Positions 40,833 through 48,601 are shown, counted from the first letter of the stretch. The stretch is DNA of 64,000 bases from Oceanibacterium hippocampi (GCF_900172325.1 NZ_FWFR01000006.1:1-64000), one strand, 5' to 3'. Program-made: numbers and translations. The notes: generated by a model from the letters alone, not told the origin.

Positions 40833-41795
40833 ATGCGTATCGCAACATTCGTTCTGGCGCTCGGCCTGGCACTCGGCGTCTTCACCGCCGAGGCGACCGC
40901 GGAGACCGTGGTCACGCTTCGCCACGACGCGGTCGTGGACGGCAACCAGATCCGCGTCGGCGATGTCTTCGACGGCGCGGGCGCGGCGGAAAAGCTGATC
41001 CTGTCCGGCGCCCCCCGGCCCGGCGAGACGGTCGTCTTCCGGCCGTCCAGCCTGGTCAGCTACCTGCACCGCAACAATCTCGCCTGGCGACCGTCGCCCG
41101 ACCTGCGGCGCGTCGTCGTGCGACGGGCCGGCAACCTGGTGTCGAGCGAGGCGATCGTCGACGAGATCCGCTACGCGATCGAGCAGCAGGGGCACGACGG
41201 GTCGTTCGACATCCAGCTTTCGCTGCGCAACTTCTCGCTCTATGTCGCCAGCGACGAGATGCCGACGGTTGCCGTCCGCGACCTCGTCTACGATGCCCAT
41301 CGCGGCCAGTTCCAGGCCCTGATCGTCGCCCCGGCGACCGGCGAGGGCGGCCAGCGCCTGCGCGTTTCCGGCCGGGTCTTCAAGAGCGTCGAGGTGCCCG
41401 TCCTGGCCCGGCAGCTGTCGCCGGGCGAGGTGATCGCGGCCGATGACGTGCGCCTGGTCGCGGTGCGCGAGTCGACGGTTCGCCGCAATACCGTGCTCGA
41501 GTCCGACACCCTGGTCGGGATGGCCGTCAAGCGCCCGATCCGGGCCGGCCAGCCGGTCCGCGTCGGCGACCTGACGACCCCCAAGCTGGTGACCAAGGGC
41601 GAACTCGTGTCGATCCGCCTGCGCTCGGGTTCCCTCTCGCTGACCGCGAGCGGCATTGCCCAGGAGTCGGGCGCTGCCGGCGACATCATCCGGGTCGTCA
41701 ACCAGCAGAGCCGCAAGACCATTCAGGCCACCGTCGAGGGTCCGCGTATCGTGACCGTCGACCTTCAGCGCCGCGTCCTCGCTGACGCCCGCTGA
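40833..41795 (+). CDS. flgA: Flagellar P-ring chaperone FlgA
   Basis: The ATG at 40833 follows AAAGGA by six bases and starts a signal peptide (MRIATFVLALGLALGVFTAE); 320 residues. The C-terminal SAF domain is well formed: PVLARQLSPGEVIAADDVRL, RAGQPVRVGDL, and KGELVSIRLRSGSLSLTASG, then IIRVVNQQSRKTIQATV. The N-terminal 170 residues are more variable, as usual for alphaproteobacterial FlgA. It assists FlgI polymerisation in the periplasm. Confidence 0.93.
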   Translation: MRIATFVLALGLALGVFTAEATAETVVTLRHDAVVDGNQIRVGDVFDGAGAAEKLILSGAPRPGETVVFRPSSLVSYLHRNNLAWRPSPDLRRVVVRRAGNLVSSEAIVDEIRYAIEQQGHDGSFDIQLSLRNFSLYVASDEMPTVAVRDLVYDAHRGQFQALIVAPATGEGGQRLRVSGRVFKSVEVPVLARQLSPGEVIAADDVRLVAVRESTVRRNTVLESDTLVGMAVKRPIRAGQPVRVGDLTTPKLVTKGELVSIRLRSGSLSLTASGIAQESGAAGDIIRVVNQQSRKTIQATVEGPRIVTVDLQRRVLADAR

Positions 41796-41809
41796 GCAGG
41801 AGCAGTAAC

Positions 41810-42577
41810 ATGTACCAGACCGCGAAAGCCCGCTCGGGCCTTGCCCGCCTCGCCCTCTCGGCAATTCTCCTGACCGCGCTCGCAGGCTGCAACGCCTACA
41901 GCCGGATCGCTTCGATCGGCGAGGAGCCGCCGCTTTCCCCGATCGAGAACCCGGTCCAGCAGCGCAACTACAAGCCGGTGGCGTTGCCGATGCCGAAGCC
42001 GGAGCCGATGGTGCACCAGGCCAACTCGCTCTGGCGGCCGGGCTCGCGCGCCTTCTTCAAGGACCAGCGGGCATCCCGGGTCGGCGATATCCTGACCATC
42101 AACGTGACGATCGAGGATTCCGCCTCGCTCGACAACACGACCAGCCGCACCCGTGCCAGCGGCGAGGACGCGAACCTGACCAACCTGCTGGGTCTCGAGA
42201 CGCAGCTTGCCCGCCTGCTGCCGAACGCCGTCGATCCGACCAACCTGGTCAATCTCGGGGCGAATTCGTCGGCGACCGGCAGCGGTACCGTCGACCGGGC
42301 GGAGAAGATCAACCTGAAGCTTGCCGCGATCATCACCCAGGTCCTGCCGAACGGCAACTTCGTGATCACCGGCCGGCAGGAAATGCGCGTCAACTACGAG
42401 GTCCGCGAACTCCAGGTCACCGGCGTGGTGCGCCCGGAGGACATCTCCTCGCTCAACACGGTCAACAGCGCCCAGATCGCCGAGGCCCGCATCGCCTACG
42501 GTGGCCGCGGCCACATCTCGGACGTCCAGCAGGCCCGCTACGGCCAGCAGCTCTACGACATCATCTTCCCGTTCTGA
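41810..42577 (+). CDS. flgH: Flagellar L-ring lipoprotein FlgH
   Basis: The 255-residue protein has a lipoprotein signal peptide (LLTALAGCNAYSR, cysteine about residue 27). The FlgH hallmarks are SLWRPGSRAFFKDQRASRVG with DILTIN, LPNGNFVITGRQEMRVN, and the terminal ISDVQQARYGQQLYDIIFPF. It forms the outer-membrane bushing. It is the last gene of the flgF operon, followed by two hairpins. Confidence 0.96.
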   Translation: MYQTAKARSGLARLALSAILLTALAGCNAYSRIASIGEEPPLSPIENPVQQRNYKPVALPMPKPEPMVHQANSLWRPGSRAFFKDQRASRVGDILTINVTIEDSASLDNTTSRTRASGEDANLTNLLGLETQLARLLPNAVDPTNLVNLGANSSATGSGTVDRAEKINLKLAAIITQVLPNGNFVITGRQEMRVNYEVRELQVTGVVRPEDISSLNTVNSAQIAEARIAYGGRGHISDVQQARYGQQLYDIIFPF

Positions 42578-42625
42578 TGGCGTCCGCCGCCGGCGGGTCG
42601 CCGGGGCACCCCGAATAACCGCGTC

Positions 42626-42647
42626 GTGTGCCACGCCAAGGCACACA
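42626..42647 (+). terminator. First hairpin after flgH
   Basis: GTGTGCC and GGCACAC (about 42627-42647) can pair around a short loop. It has no T run and is followed five bases later by the stronger terminator. Confidence 0.35.
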
Positions 42648-42652
42648 GCGAA

Positions 42653-42686
42653 AGGGCCGGTGCAAAATGCACCGGCCCTCAGCCTT
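42653..42686. terminator. Strong terminator between flgH and dksA
   Basis: A perfect 12-bp stem (AGGGCCGGTGCA / TGCACCGGCCCT) with an AAA loop is followed by CAGCCTTTTC. The genes converge here, so it can serve both. Confidence 0.85.
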
Positions 42687-42739
42687 TTCAGGATCATGTC
42701 GTCCGGAAAGCACCTGCGACGGCGATCATCCGCCGCCCG

Positions 42740-43156
42740 CTAGTCGTCCCGATAGAGCCGCTCGCGGCGCTCGTGCCGCTCCTGGGCCTCAATGCTCAGC
42801 GTGGCGACCGGCCTGGCCTCCAGCCGCTTCAGGGAAATCGGCTCGCCGGTTTCCTCGCAATAGCCGTAGGTTCCGTCCTCGATCCGCCTGAGCGCCGCGT
42901 CGATCTTGCTGATCAGCTTGCGCTGGCGATCGCGGGTACGCAGTTCCAACGCCCGTTCCGTCTCCGTGGAGGCCCTGTCCGCGATATCTGGCACTTGCGC
43001 GGTATCCTGCTGAAGGCTCCGAAGCGTCTCGTTCGCCTCGTCGAGGATCTCCTTGCGCCAGCGCTCCAGTTTCCGACGGAAATAGGCGAGCTGCTGCGGA
43101 TTCATAAACGGTTCATCATCTGACGGACGATAGTCTGCAGTGATGTGAGTTCCCAT
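42740..43156 (-). CDS. dksA: DksA-type RNA polymerase-binding transcription factor, single-cysteine form
   Basis: The 138-residue protein starts at the ATG with GGAG seven bases upstream. The coiled-coil domain (FRRKLERWRKEILDEANETL, with DIADRASTETERALELRTRD) carries the DksA tip acidic residue region. The globular domain reads YGYCEETGEPISLKRLEARP and TLSIEAQERHERR, with only one of the four zinc-finger cysteines, a form described in alphaproteobacteria. It acts with ppGpp on promoters; rsh and rpoZ are in the same window. Confidence 0.9.
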   Translation of the reverse strand: MGTHITADYRPSDDEPFMNPQQLAYFRRKLERWRKEILDEANETLRSLQQDTAQVPDIADRASTETERALELRTRDRQRKLISKIDAALRRIEDGTYGYCEETGEPISLKRLEARPVATLSIEAQERHERRERLYRDD

Positions 43157-43195
43157 AACGCAACTCCACCGTGTTTCGCGAAAGAGTGAGCGCGG

Positions 43196-43224
43196 AATAT
43201 ATAGAGGCTGTGCGTCAGCCGCAA
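43196..43224 (-). promoter_or_regulatory. Sigma-70-type promoter of dksA
   Basis: On the minus strand TTGCGG (43224-43219) and TATATT (43201-43196) are 17 bases apart. The start would be near 43189, about 33 bases before the dksA ATG. Confidence 0.55.
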
Positions 43225-43279
43225 GAATTCTGGTCGAGCATGCCGATATATTTTTACAACTGCATTTTGGCGCGTAAAA

Positions 43280-43699
43280 TCAATATCCTAGCTTCGCCAA
43301 TTCGACTGCTACCCTAATTTCAATCTCGCTGACGATCACTGCGAGGCGAGGATCGGCCGCGGCCCCCGCCCTGTTCTTCAGACGCTCCTGCAGCGCCAGC
43401 AGCCGGCGTTCGGGCACCCTGCCGAGCAGCATGTCGTGTCGAAGCTGCTCCAGCTCACCGAGCAGATCCTCGGCGCGCTCGACCTGTTCCCGCTGACCGC
43501 GGCGGCCGTCCTCGTCGACTTCCTGCGCGGCCAGGATGCCGCTCAGGGTCGCGATCTGCCCGACCGGTGCGGAACTCCATGTGGCCGCCGTCTCCTTTGG
43601 CCCTTCCGGGATCGAGAATTTTGCGCCGGACACACCCCCGGCGCGCTCTTTCGAGCCCGCCGGGCTGGATCGCGTGCTCCGCGGTCCGGTAATACGCAT
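43280..43699 (-). CDS. fliX: Flagellar assembly regulator FliX
   Basis: The 139-residue protein follows GGAGGA. It has the FliX layout: a conserved N-terminus MRITGP, a low-complexity middle, then the helical core (ILAAQEVDEDGRRGQREQVE, DLLGELEQLRHDMLLGRVPE) and the ending DPRLAVIVSEIEIRVAVELA. In Caulobacter, FliX is a class II factor that couples flagellar assembly to activity of the sigma-54 activator FlbD. It is divergent from flgI, as in Caulobacter, with a CtrA-type box ahead of it. Confidence 0.9.
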   Translation of the reverse strand: MRITGPRSTRSSPAGSKERAGGVSGAKFSIPEGPKETAATWSSAPVGQIATLSGILAAQEVDEDGRRGQREQVERAEDLLGELEQLRHDMLLGRVPERRLLALQERLKNRAGAAADPRLAVIVSEIEIRVAVELAKLGY

Positions 43700-43747
43700 G
43701 ACGCCTCATTCCTCCACTTCGACAGGGTGCAGTCTGCAGGCAACAGC

Positions 43748-43762
43748 TTAATGGCCGGTTAA
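43748..43762 (-). promoter_or_regulatory. CtrA-type box upstream of fliX
   Basis: TTAATGGCCGGTTAA is an exact TTAA-N7-TTAA, 49 bases from the fliX start. It suits class II (CtrA-dependent) expression of fliX; the sigma-54 signals for divergent flgI lie farther right. Confidence 0.65.
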
Positions 43763-43778
43763 GTATATCGGGCAACAG

Positions 43779-43812
43779 GGCAAAGAATGCCCCCGACCCG
43801 GCAATTTCCGCC
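43779..43812. promoter_or_regulatory. Two FlbD/ftr-like palindromes upstream of flgI
   Basis: GGCAAAGAATGCC (43779-43791) matches GGCA-N5-TGCC exactly, and GGCAATTTCCGCC (43800-43812) with one change. Their centres are 21 bases apart, two helical turns, so a protein could bind both on one face. They lie 73-106 bases upstream of the flgI sigma-54 promoter. Confidence 0.55.
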
Positions 43813-43884
43813 CGGCGCCTCCGGGGCGCCCACCGGGACGGCGGAGAAACCGCAGGATCGCGGGGTTTCCGGGTATCGCCGATC

Positions 43885-43899
43885 TGGCACGATATTCGC
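43885..43899 (+). promoter_or_regulatory. Sigma-54 promoter of flgI operon
   Basis: TGGCACGATATTCGC matches TGGCACG-N4-TTGC with one change; GG and GC have the required ten-base spacing. Transcription should start near 43911, before all candidate flgI start codons. Confidence 0.75.
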
Positions 43900-43970
43900 T
43901 ACGGACACGGCGAGTTCTATTCTTGTGTTGGATGGCCAGAATGACCTTCTCCCGGAAAACCCCGACCCTG

Positions 43971-45101
43971 ATGCACGACGGCGGCCGTTTTCTCCGCCTC
44001 GTCGCATCGCTCTGCGTCTTCGTCGCCCTTCTGGTGCCGGCGACCGGCGCGGGCGCCACGTCGCGGATCAAGGATATCGCCGAATTCGAGGGTATCCGGG
44101 ACAACATGCTGGTCGGCTACGGCCTCGTCGTCGGCCTGAACGGCACTGGCGACACGCTCAACAATTCGCCCTTCACCCGCCAGAGCCTGGAAGCGATGCT
44201 GGAACGGCTCGGCGTCAACACCCGCGACCAGAACCTGAAGACCGAGAATTCCGCCGCCGTCATGGTGACCGCCACCCTGCCCGCCTTCGCGCGCCAGGGC
44301 GGCCGCATCGACATCACGGTAAGCGCCCTCGGCGATGCCTCGAACCTGCTCGGCGGGACGCTGCTGGTGACCCCGCTGCTCGGTGCCGACGGCGAGGTCT
44401 ACGCGGTCGCCCAGGGGTCGGTGACGGTCGCCGGCTTCTCCGCCGGCGGTGCCGCGGAAACGGTCACCAAGGGCGTGCCGACGTCGGGCCGGATCGCGAA
44501 CGGCGCCATCGTCGAGCGCGAGGTCGCCTTCGAGCTCGCCTCGCTCGACACCATTCACATCATGCTGCGCAATCCCGACCTGACCACATCGCGACGGGTC
44601 GCCGGCGCGGTCAATGCCTATTTCGGCAACAACGCGGCGCGCGCGCTCGATCCGTCCACTATCGCCGTCGCCATGCCGTCCGGCGCCGGAGTCGACCGGG
44701 TCTCGCTGATCACCGACATCGAGCAGCTGCGCGTCGAGCCTGACCAGATCGCCCGCGTCATCATCGACGAACAGTCCGGCGTCATCGTCATCGGCCAGAA
44801 TGTGCGCGTCGATACCGTCGCGATCGCCCAGGGCAATCTCACCGTCCGCGTCACCGAAACGCCGCAAGTCTCGCAGCCGGCGCCGTTCTCCGAGAATGGC
44901 GAGACCGTCGTCGTGCCGCGCACCGACGTCACGATCGACGAGGACAAGGACAAGCGGCTCGCCGTGCTGCAGCAGGGTGTCAGCCTGCAGGACCTGGTCG
45001 ACGGCCTGAACGCCCTCGGCATCGGTCCGCGCGACATGATCGCGATCCTGCAGGCGATCAAGGCCGCAGGCGCGCTGCAGGCCGAAATCGAACTGATGTA
45101 G
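43971..45101 (+). CDS. flgI: Flagellar P-ring protein FlgI
   Basis: Starting at MHDGGRFLRLVASLCVFVAL gives 376 residues and a normal signal peptide; in-frame ATGs at 43932 and 43941 are alternatives and none has a clear ribosome-binding site. Mature FlgI begins SRIKDIAEFEGIRDNMLVGY, with GLVVGLNGTGDTLNNSPFT, then MVTATLPAFARQGGRIDITV and the C-terminal VSLQDLVDGLNALGIGPRDM. It forms the periplasmic P-ring. It heads flgI-flgJ-flgN under a sigma-54 promoter. Confidence 0.95.
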   Translation: MHDGGRFLRLVASLCVFVALLVPATGAGATSRIKDIAEFEGIRDNMLVGYGLVVGLNGTGDTLNNSPFTRQSLEAMLERLGVNTRDQNLKTENSAAVMVTATLPAFARQGGRIDITVSALGDASNLLGGTLLVTPLLGADGEVYAVAQGSVTVAGFSAGGAAETVTKGVPTSGRIANGAIVEREVAFELASLDTIHIMLRNPDLTTSRRVAGAVNAYFGNNAARALDPSTIAVAMPSGAGVDRVSLITDIEQLRVEPDQIARVIIDEQSGVIVIGQNVRVDTVAIAQGNLTVRVTETPQVSQPAPFSENGETVVVPRTDVTIDEDKDKRLAVLQQGVSLQDLVDGLNALGIGPRDMIAILQAIKAAGALQAEIELM

Positions 45102-45112
45102 GATCCGATCCG

Positions 45113-45442
45113 ATGCAGAGCGACATGCTGGACTCATCGACGATGCCGACCGCGGCCACGCTGCGGAAGGCGCTCGCCCACCCGCGCCCCGGCCAGACCG
45201 AGCTGCCGGATCGCGCCCTCGACGCGGCGAAGGACTTCGAGGCGGTCTTCCTCACCGAGATGCTGAAGTCGATGTGGGCCGGGATCGAGACCGACGGTCC
45301 CTTCGGCGGCGGCCACGGCGAGGAGATGTTCCGCTCGCTGCTGACCGAGGAATATTCCAAGACATTGAGCCGGGCCGGCGGCCTCGGGATCAGCGACGCC
45401 GTCCACCGCGAGATTCTTGCGCTACAGGAGATCCATCGATGA
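45113..45442 (+). CDS. flgJ: Rod-binding protein FlgJ (short form, no muramidase domain)
   Basis: The 109-residue protein contains only the rod-binding domain (DAAKDFEAVFLTEMLKSMWA, then HGEEMFRSLLTEEYSKTLSR and GGLGISDAVHREIL). The C-terminal glycan hydrolase domain of enteric FlgJ is absent, as usual in alphaproteobacteria, so another enzyme must open the cell wall for the rod; the Slt in this window is one candidate only by family. Its stop overlaps the start of the next gene (ATGA). Confidence 0.92.
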   Translation: MQSDMLDSSTMPTAATLRKALAHPRPGQTELPDRALDAAKDFEAVFLTEMLKSMWAGIETDGPFGGGHGEEMFRSLLTEEYSKTLSRAGGLGISDAVHREILALQEIHR

Positions 45443-45915
45443 ACGAACAGAACGGCGGCCATAATGCGGGCCTTCTCAGTCCGGGCGAACTGCAGTCCCT
45501 GCTCGCCAAGCTGACCGACATCCTCGAGCAGGAGAACCGGCAGCTCGATGCCCGCAAGCCTCGGGCCCTGCAGGAAACGGCGCAGGAGAAGAACCGGCTG
45601 GTCGCGATCTACAATCAGCAGATGCGCCTGATCGCCGCCTCTCCCGACGCCTTCCGGAAGGCGAGCGACGCGCGCGCCGTCGAGGCCCTGAAAACCGCGA
45701 GCCGGAGCTTCCACGAGAGCCTGGACGAGCATTTCCGCAAACTCTCGACGGTAAAGTCGGTAACCGAGGGGATCGTCAAGTCGATCTCGGCGGAAGTCGA
45801 GAAGCAGTCCCGTCCGGCGCCGGGCTATGGCGCCAATGCCCATCTTCGGCCGGCCGGCGTCGCGGCGCGGCAGACCAGTGCCGCCACCTCGATCGCCCTG
45901 AACCGGGTCATCTGA
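45439..45915 (+). CDS. flgN: FlgN-like flagellar export chaperone
   Basis: The 158-residue protein is helical in its first 125 residues (LSPGELQSLLAKLTDILEQE, then QETAQEKNRLVAIYNQQMRL and LDEHFRKLSTVKSVTEGIVK), the FlgN pattern, with a flexible C-terminus. FlgN chaperones the hook-filament junction proteins. Sequence similarity is modest, but its coupling to flgJ supports the call. A strong terminator follows. Confidence 0.75.
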   Translation: MNEQNGGHNAGLLSPGELQSLLAKLTDILEQENRQLDARKPRALQETAQEKNRLVAIYNQQMRLIAASPDAFRKASDARAVEALKTASRSFHESLDEHFRKLSTVKSVTEGIVKSISAEVEKQSRPAPGYGANAHLRPAGVAARQTSAATSIALNRVI

Positions 45916-45963
45916 CGACCCCGACCCGCTGGCGGCATCCGCCGGCGGACCTTCGAAGACCGG

Positions 45964-45992
45964 AAAGGCCCGCGCCCGTCGCGGGCCTTTTT
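45964..45992 (+). terminator. Terminator of flgI-flgJ-flgN
   Basis: AAAGGCCCGCG pairs with CGCGGGCCTTT around CCCGT and is followed by more T residues, a textbook intrinsic terminator 50 bases after flgN. Confidence 0.9.
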
Positions 45993-46301
45993 CGTGCGGG
46001 ACGGTACCAACCGAGCCGGCACGCAGGCCATTCCATCCCGGCGTCGACCGGCCCTGCCTGCGCTCTCCCGGGCCTGCCCGAGCCGCGCCGGTCCTGTCTG
46101 CCGCATTGATGCCGACGGGCGCCCCGGGAAGCCGGCGGACACGCGGTCGGCGGCACCCCTCTCGCCTGCGTTCCGGCGGACACCGCGGCGCATATCCCCG
46201 TGGCCCGACCGCCTGCCGGCGCATCGGCCAGGACGGCTCTCCGTCGCCCCGGCCAAGCGATCGACCATGGCCCGGAGAGATGGTCGCGGATTCCGGGCAC
46301 G
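45993..46301. other. Intergenic spacer without recognisable gene
   Basis: The 300 bases between the flgN terminator and the flagellin 1 terminator are very GC-rich. Several open frames cross them, but all have Arg/Pro/Ala-rich translations without starts or family patterns. I see no RNA structure or promoter of note. Confidence 0.5.
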
Positions 46302-46328
46302 AAAAAGGGGCCGCCCGCGGGCGGCCCC
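46302..46328 (-). terminator. Terminator of flagellin 1 gene
   Basis: A perfect palindrome GGGGCCGCCCG / CGGGCGGCCCC (46307-46328) is followed on the minus strand by TTTTT. Confidence 0.9.
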
Positions 46329-46364
46329 CAGTTCGTGAGTTCGTGATGGTCTGTCAGGCGGAGC

Positions 46365-47198
46365 TCAGCTCCGGAACAGGCTGAGGATCGACTGCGGCGC
46401 CGAGTTGGCGATAGAGAGCGCCTGCACGCCGAGCTGCTGCTTGACCTGCAGCGACTGCAGCTTGGCGCTTTCGACCGCCATGTCCGCATCGACCAGGTTG
46501 CCGATGCCTGCATCCAGGCTGTCGATCAGCTTGCTGACGAAATTGTTGTGGATCTCGAGGCTCTTCGAACCGGTGCCGAGCACGCCGAGGCGCTGGTTGA
46601 CCGTCAGGATCGCGTTCTCGATCGCGGTGACCGCGGCCTGGGCGTCTGTCGTCGTCGTCAGCCCCTCACCCGAGATATTGAGACCGGTCGCGCCCACCGA
46701 CAGGTCCTGCGCGGCCACCGTGATGGTATTGGTGCCGTCCTCGTTGGCGATCGAGACGACATCGTCGCCGTTCGCCTTGATGATGTTCAGGCCGTTGAAC
46801 TCGGCATTGGTGACGATCGTGGTGATCTGCTGCATCAGCGCCTGGAAATCGGCATCCAGCAGGGTCTTGGAGACCGTGTCCATGCCGTTGTCGGCGGCGA
46901 GCACGGCCTTTTCCTTCATCTCGATCAGGATGTCCGAGATCGCCCGCCCGCCGGCGATCGCTACATCGACCGCGCTGACCGCGTTCGAGAGCGCCGTCGA
47001 AACGGAATGCAGACCTCCGACGGATCCGCGCATGTTCTGCGCGATCGCGAAAATGGAGGCATTGTCCTGGGGACCCGAGATCTTCAGACCGGTGTTGATC
47101 CGGTTCTGGTTCTGGGCAAGGTCCTGCGCTGTCTTGTTGAGATTCTGCAGCGCGGTCATCGCACCGATATTGGTGTTCACGGACATCGAAACGGCCAT
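46365..47198 (-). CDS. Flagellin 1
   Basis: Starting at MAVSMSVNTNIGAMTALQNL, with GAGGAG seven bases upstream, gives 277 residues. The D0/D1 domains are typical: NQNRINTGLKISGPQDNASI near the N-terminus, and VESAKLQSLQVKQQLGVQAL with IANSAPQSILSLF at the C-terminus. The central D2-type region is short. It is noticeably divergent from flagellins 2 and 3 (for example GGRAISDILIEMKEKAVLAA and the segment GATGLNISGEGLTTT) and has a different mRNA leader, so it may be a minor or basal filament subunit. Confidence 0.95.
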   Translation of the reverse strand: MAVSMSVNTNIGAMTALQNLNKTAQDLAQNQNRINTGLKISGPQDNASIFAIAQNMRGSVGGLHSVSTALSNAVSAVDVAIAGGRAISDILIEMKEKAVLAADNGMDTVSKTLLDADFQALMQQITTIVTNAEFNGLNIIKANGDDVVSIANEDGTNTITVAAQDLSVGATGLNISGEGLTTTTDAQAAVTAIENAILTVNQRLGVLGTGSKSLEIHNNFVSKLIDSLDAGIGNLVDADMAVESAKLQSLQVKQQLGVQALSIANSAPQSILSLFRS

Positions 47199-47223
47199 CG
47201 ATCTTCTCCTCGAACTCACGTTG

Positions 47224-47238
47224 CCGGCATTCGGCCGG
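47224..47238 (-). promoter_or_regulatory. Leader hairpin of flagellin 1 mRNA
   Basis: On the minus strand CCGGC-CGAAT-GCCGG forms a five-bp stem with a five-base loop, about nine bases after the predicted transcription start. It differs from the paired hairpins in front of flagellins 2 and 3. Confidence 0.4.
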
Positions 47239-47258
47239 ATATTCTCCTCAACTACTTA

Positions 47259-47273
47259 GCAATCGTCGTGCCA
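47259..47273 (-). promoter_or_regulatory. Sigma-54 promoter of flagellin 1
   Basis: The minus strand reads TGGCACGACGATTGC, an exact match to TGGCACG-N4-TTGC. The start is expected near 47247, leaving a leader of about 49 bases. Confidence 0.88.
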
Positions 47274-47349
47274 GTTCGAAATTGTCCATAACTATCTGAT
47301 TTTATTTTTCTTTTTTATCTTCTTCCGGACCGAGCCGTGCCGGGTCGGC

Positions 47350-47392
47350 GGCAATTGCCGGATCCGGCCCGGTGTGCCCTGCAGGAATTGCC
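47350..47392. promoter_or_regulatory. FlbD/ftr-like elements upstream of flagellin 1
   Basis: GGCAATTGCC (47350-47359, the same arms with a two-base spacer) and TGCAGGAATTGCC (47380-47392, one change from GGCA-N5-TGCC) lie 77-119 bases upstream of the sigma-54 promoter. The matches are weaker than at the other flagellin genes. Confidence 0.35.
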
Positions 47393-47484
47393 CGGGCGTG
47401 CGCGCCTCGCGCGGCACCCTGCGGTCGGGCACAGACGGATGCACCCGCGCGTGGCACGGGTGGCGATCAGATTCCCGGATCGAG

Positions 47485-47518
47485 GAAAAGCGGTGGGGCC
47501 GGCCGCAGCCGGCCCCAC
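47485..47518 (-). terminator. Terminator of flagellin 2 gene
   Basis: GTGGGGCCGGC (47493-47503) pairs perfectly with GCCGGCCCCAC (47508-47518) and is followed on the minus strand by CTTTTCC. Confidence 0.85.
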
Positions 47519-47527
47519 GGGAAGTGC

Positions 47528-48343
47528 TTACCTGAACAGGCTGAGGATCGACTGCGGGGCCTGGTTCGCAATCGACAGCGCCTGGAGGCCGAGCTGCTGC
47601 TTGACCTGCAGTGACTGCAGTTTCGCACTTTCGACCGCAAGATCGGCATCGACCAGGTTGCCGATACCGCGATCGAGCGAGTCCTGCAGCTCCGTGACGA
47701 AGGAGGAATGGACCTCGAGCGCCTTCGCGCCGGTGCCCAGCGATCCGAGGCTGGTATTCAGGCTCGTGATCGCCGCATCGACCGCGGTGATGGCGGTCGA
47801 CGCATTGGTCCCCGTCGTCAGGTCGTTCGACGTGATGCTCAGACCGGCCAGAGACAGATCCTGCGCGGCGACGGTGATGGTGTTGGTGCCGTCGGAGTTG
47901 GCAATCGTCACCACATCGTCACCACTCGCCTTGATCATGTTGATGCCGTTGAACTCGGCATTGTTCACGATCGTGGTGATCTGCGTCTTCAGGGCCTGGA
48001 AGTCGTTGTCCAGGGCGGTACGCTGATCCGTCGTGAGACCGGAATCGGCGGCGAGAACCGCCTTTTCCTTCATCTCGATCAACAGACCGGCGATGCCCGA
48101 GCCAGCGGAAAGCGCGACATCGACGGAGGAGACGCCATTCTCGAGGGCAGTCTTCACCGAGCGAATACCGGCCACTTCCGACCGCATCGTCTGGGCAATA
48201 GCGAAGACCGCGCCGTTATCCTTGGCGGTCGACACCTTGAAACCCGTGTTGATGCGGTTCTGGGTCATCTCAAGCGCGTTGTTGGTCTTGTTCAGGTTCT
48301 GGAGCGCGATCATCGCGCCGACGTTGGTGTTGACGGACATCAT
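47528..48343 (-). CDS. Flagellin 2
   Basis: The start is the first of two adjacent ATGs (MMSVNTNVGAMIALQNLN), downstream of AGGAGA; 271 residues. Conserved ends are TQNRINTGFKVSTAKDNGAV and VESAKLQSLQVKQQLGLQAL with IANQAPQSILSLFR. By eye it is very close to flagellin 3 over most of its length (LIEMKEKAVLAADSGLTT, TIVNNAEFNGINMIKASGDD). It has its own sigma-54 promoter and a two-hairpin leader shared with flagellin 3. Confidence 0.96.
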   Translation of the reverse strand: MMSVNTNVGAMIALQNLNKTNNALEMTQNRINTGFKVSTAKDNGAVFAIAQTMRSEVAGIRSVKTALENGVSSVDVALSAGSGIAGLLIEMKEKAVLAADSGLTTDQRTALDNDFQALKTQITTIVNNAEFNGINMIKASGDDVVTIANSDGTNTITVAAQDLSLAGLSITSNDLTTGTNASTAITAVDAAITSLNTSLGSLGTGAKALEVHSSFVTELQDSLDRGIGNLVDADLAVESAKLQSLQVKQQLGLQALSIANQAPQSILSLFR

Positions 48344-48367
48344 GGTCAGGGTTCTCCTAGGCTTGAT

Positions 48368-48395
48368 TAGCGTTCTGCTATCGGGCGTTTTGCCC
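48368..48395 (-). promoter_or_regulatory. Two-hairpin RNA leader of flagellin 2 mRNA
   Basis: On the minus strand the predicted mRNA starts almost directly with GGGC-AAAAC-GCCC, two spacer bases, then TAGC-AGAAC-GCTA. Both are 13-nt hairpins with four-bp stems. The same element with a compensatory stem change stands before flagellin 3. It ends 24 bases before the start codon, just ahead of the ribosome-binding site. A role as FlbT-binding or mRNA-stability element is inferred. Confidence 0.6.
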
Positions 48396-48408
48396 TGCCC
48401 CACAGAAA

Positions 48409-48423
48409 GCAATCACCGTGCCA
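48409..48423 (-). promoter_or_regulatory. Sigma-54 promoter of flagellin 2
   Basis: The minus strand reads TGGCACGGTGATTGC, an exact consensus match. The transcription start would be near 48397, immediately before the leader hairpins. Confidence 0.88.
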
Positions 48424-48508
48424 ATCGGGACTTTCCCATAACTCATTGATATTATTTATGTAAATCAAATTCCCGAGCCCGCCGGCAGCAACGGAACATG
48501 ACCTGCCC

Positions 48509-48521
48509 GGCAATCCCTGCC
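48509..48521. promoter_or_regulatory. FlbD/ftr-like palindrome upstream of flagellin 2
   Basis: GGCAATCCCTGCC is an exact GGCA-N5-TGCC, about 86 bases upstream of the sigma-54 promoter. A GGCA half site lies at 48484-48487. Confidence 0.5.
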
Positions 48522-48573
48522 TGGCTGGCCGGGGCGAAATGACCCCCTCACACCGCGCGGACGGCCTCGACAC

Positions 48574-48601
48574 AAAAAAAGACCCGCCGGAATGGCGGGC
48601 C
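48574..48601 (-). terminator. Terminator after PEP-CTERM gene
   Basis: CCCGCC (48583-48588) pairs with GGCGGG (48594-48599), and the minus strand continues into seven T residues. Confidence 0.75.

Noticed and set aside
43777-43791. Reverse-strand GGGGGCATTCTTTGC as a sigma-54 promoter for fliX
   Set aside because: GG and GC have the right spacing, but the -24 box is poor, and the same bases form an exact GGCA-N5-TGCC palindrome that fits the enhancer set upstream of flgI. fliX has a CtrA-type box closer to its start.
45994-46338. Plus-strand frame between flgN and flagellin 1
   Set aside because: The translation is Arg/Pro-rich, begins within the flgN terminator region and crosses the flagellin terminator.
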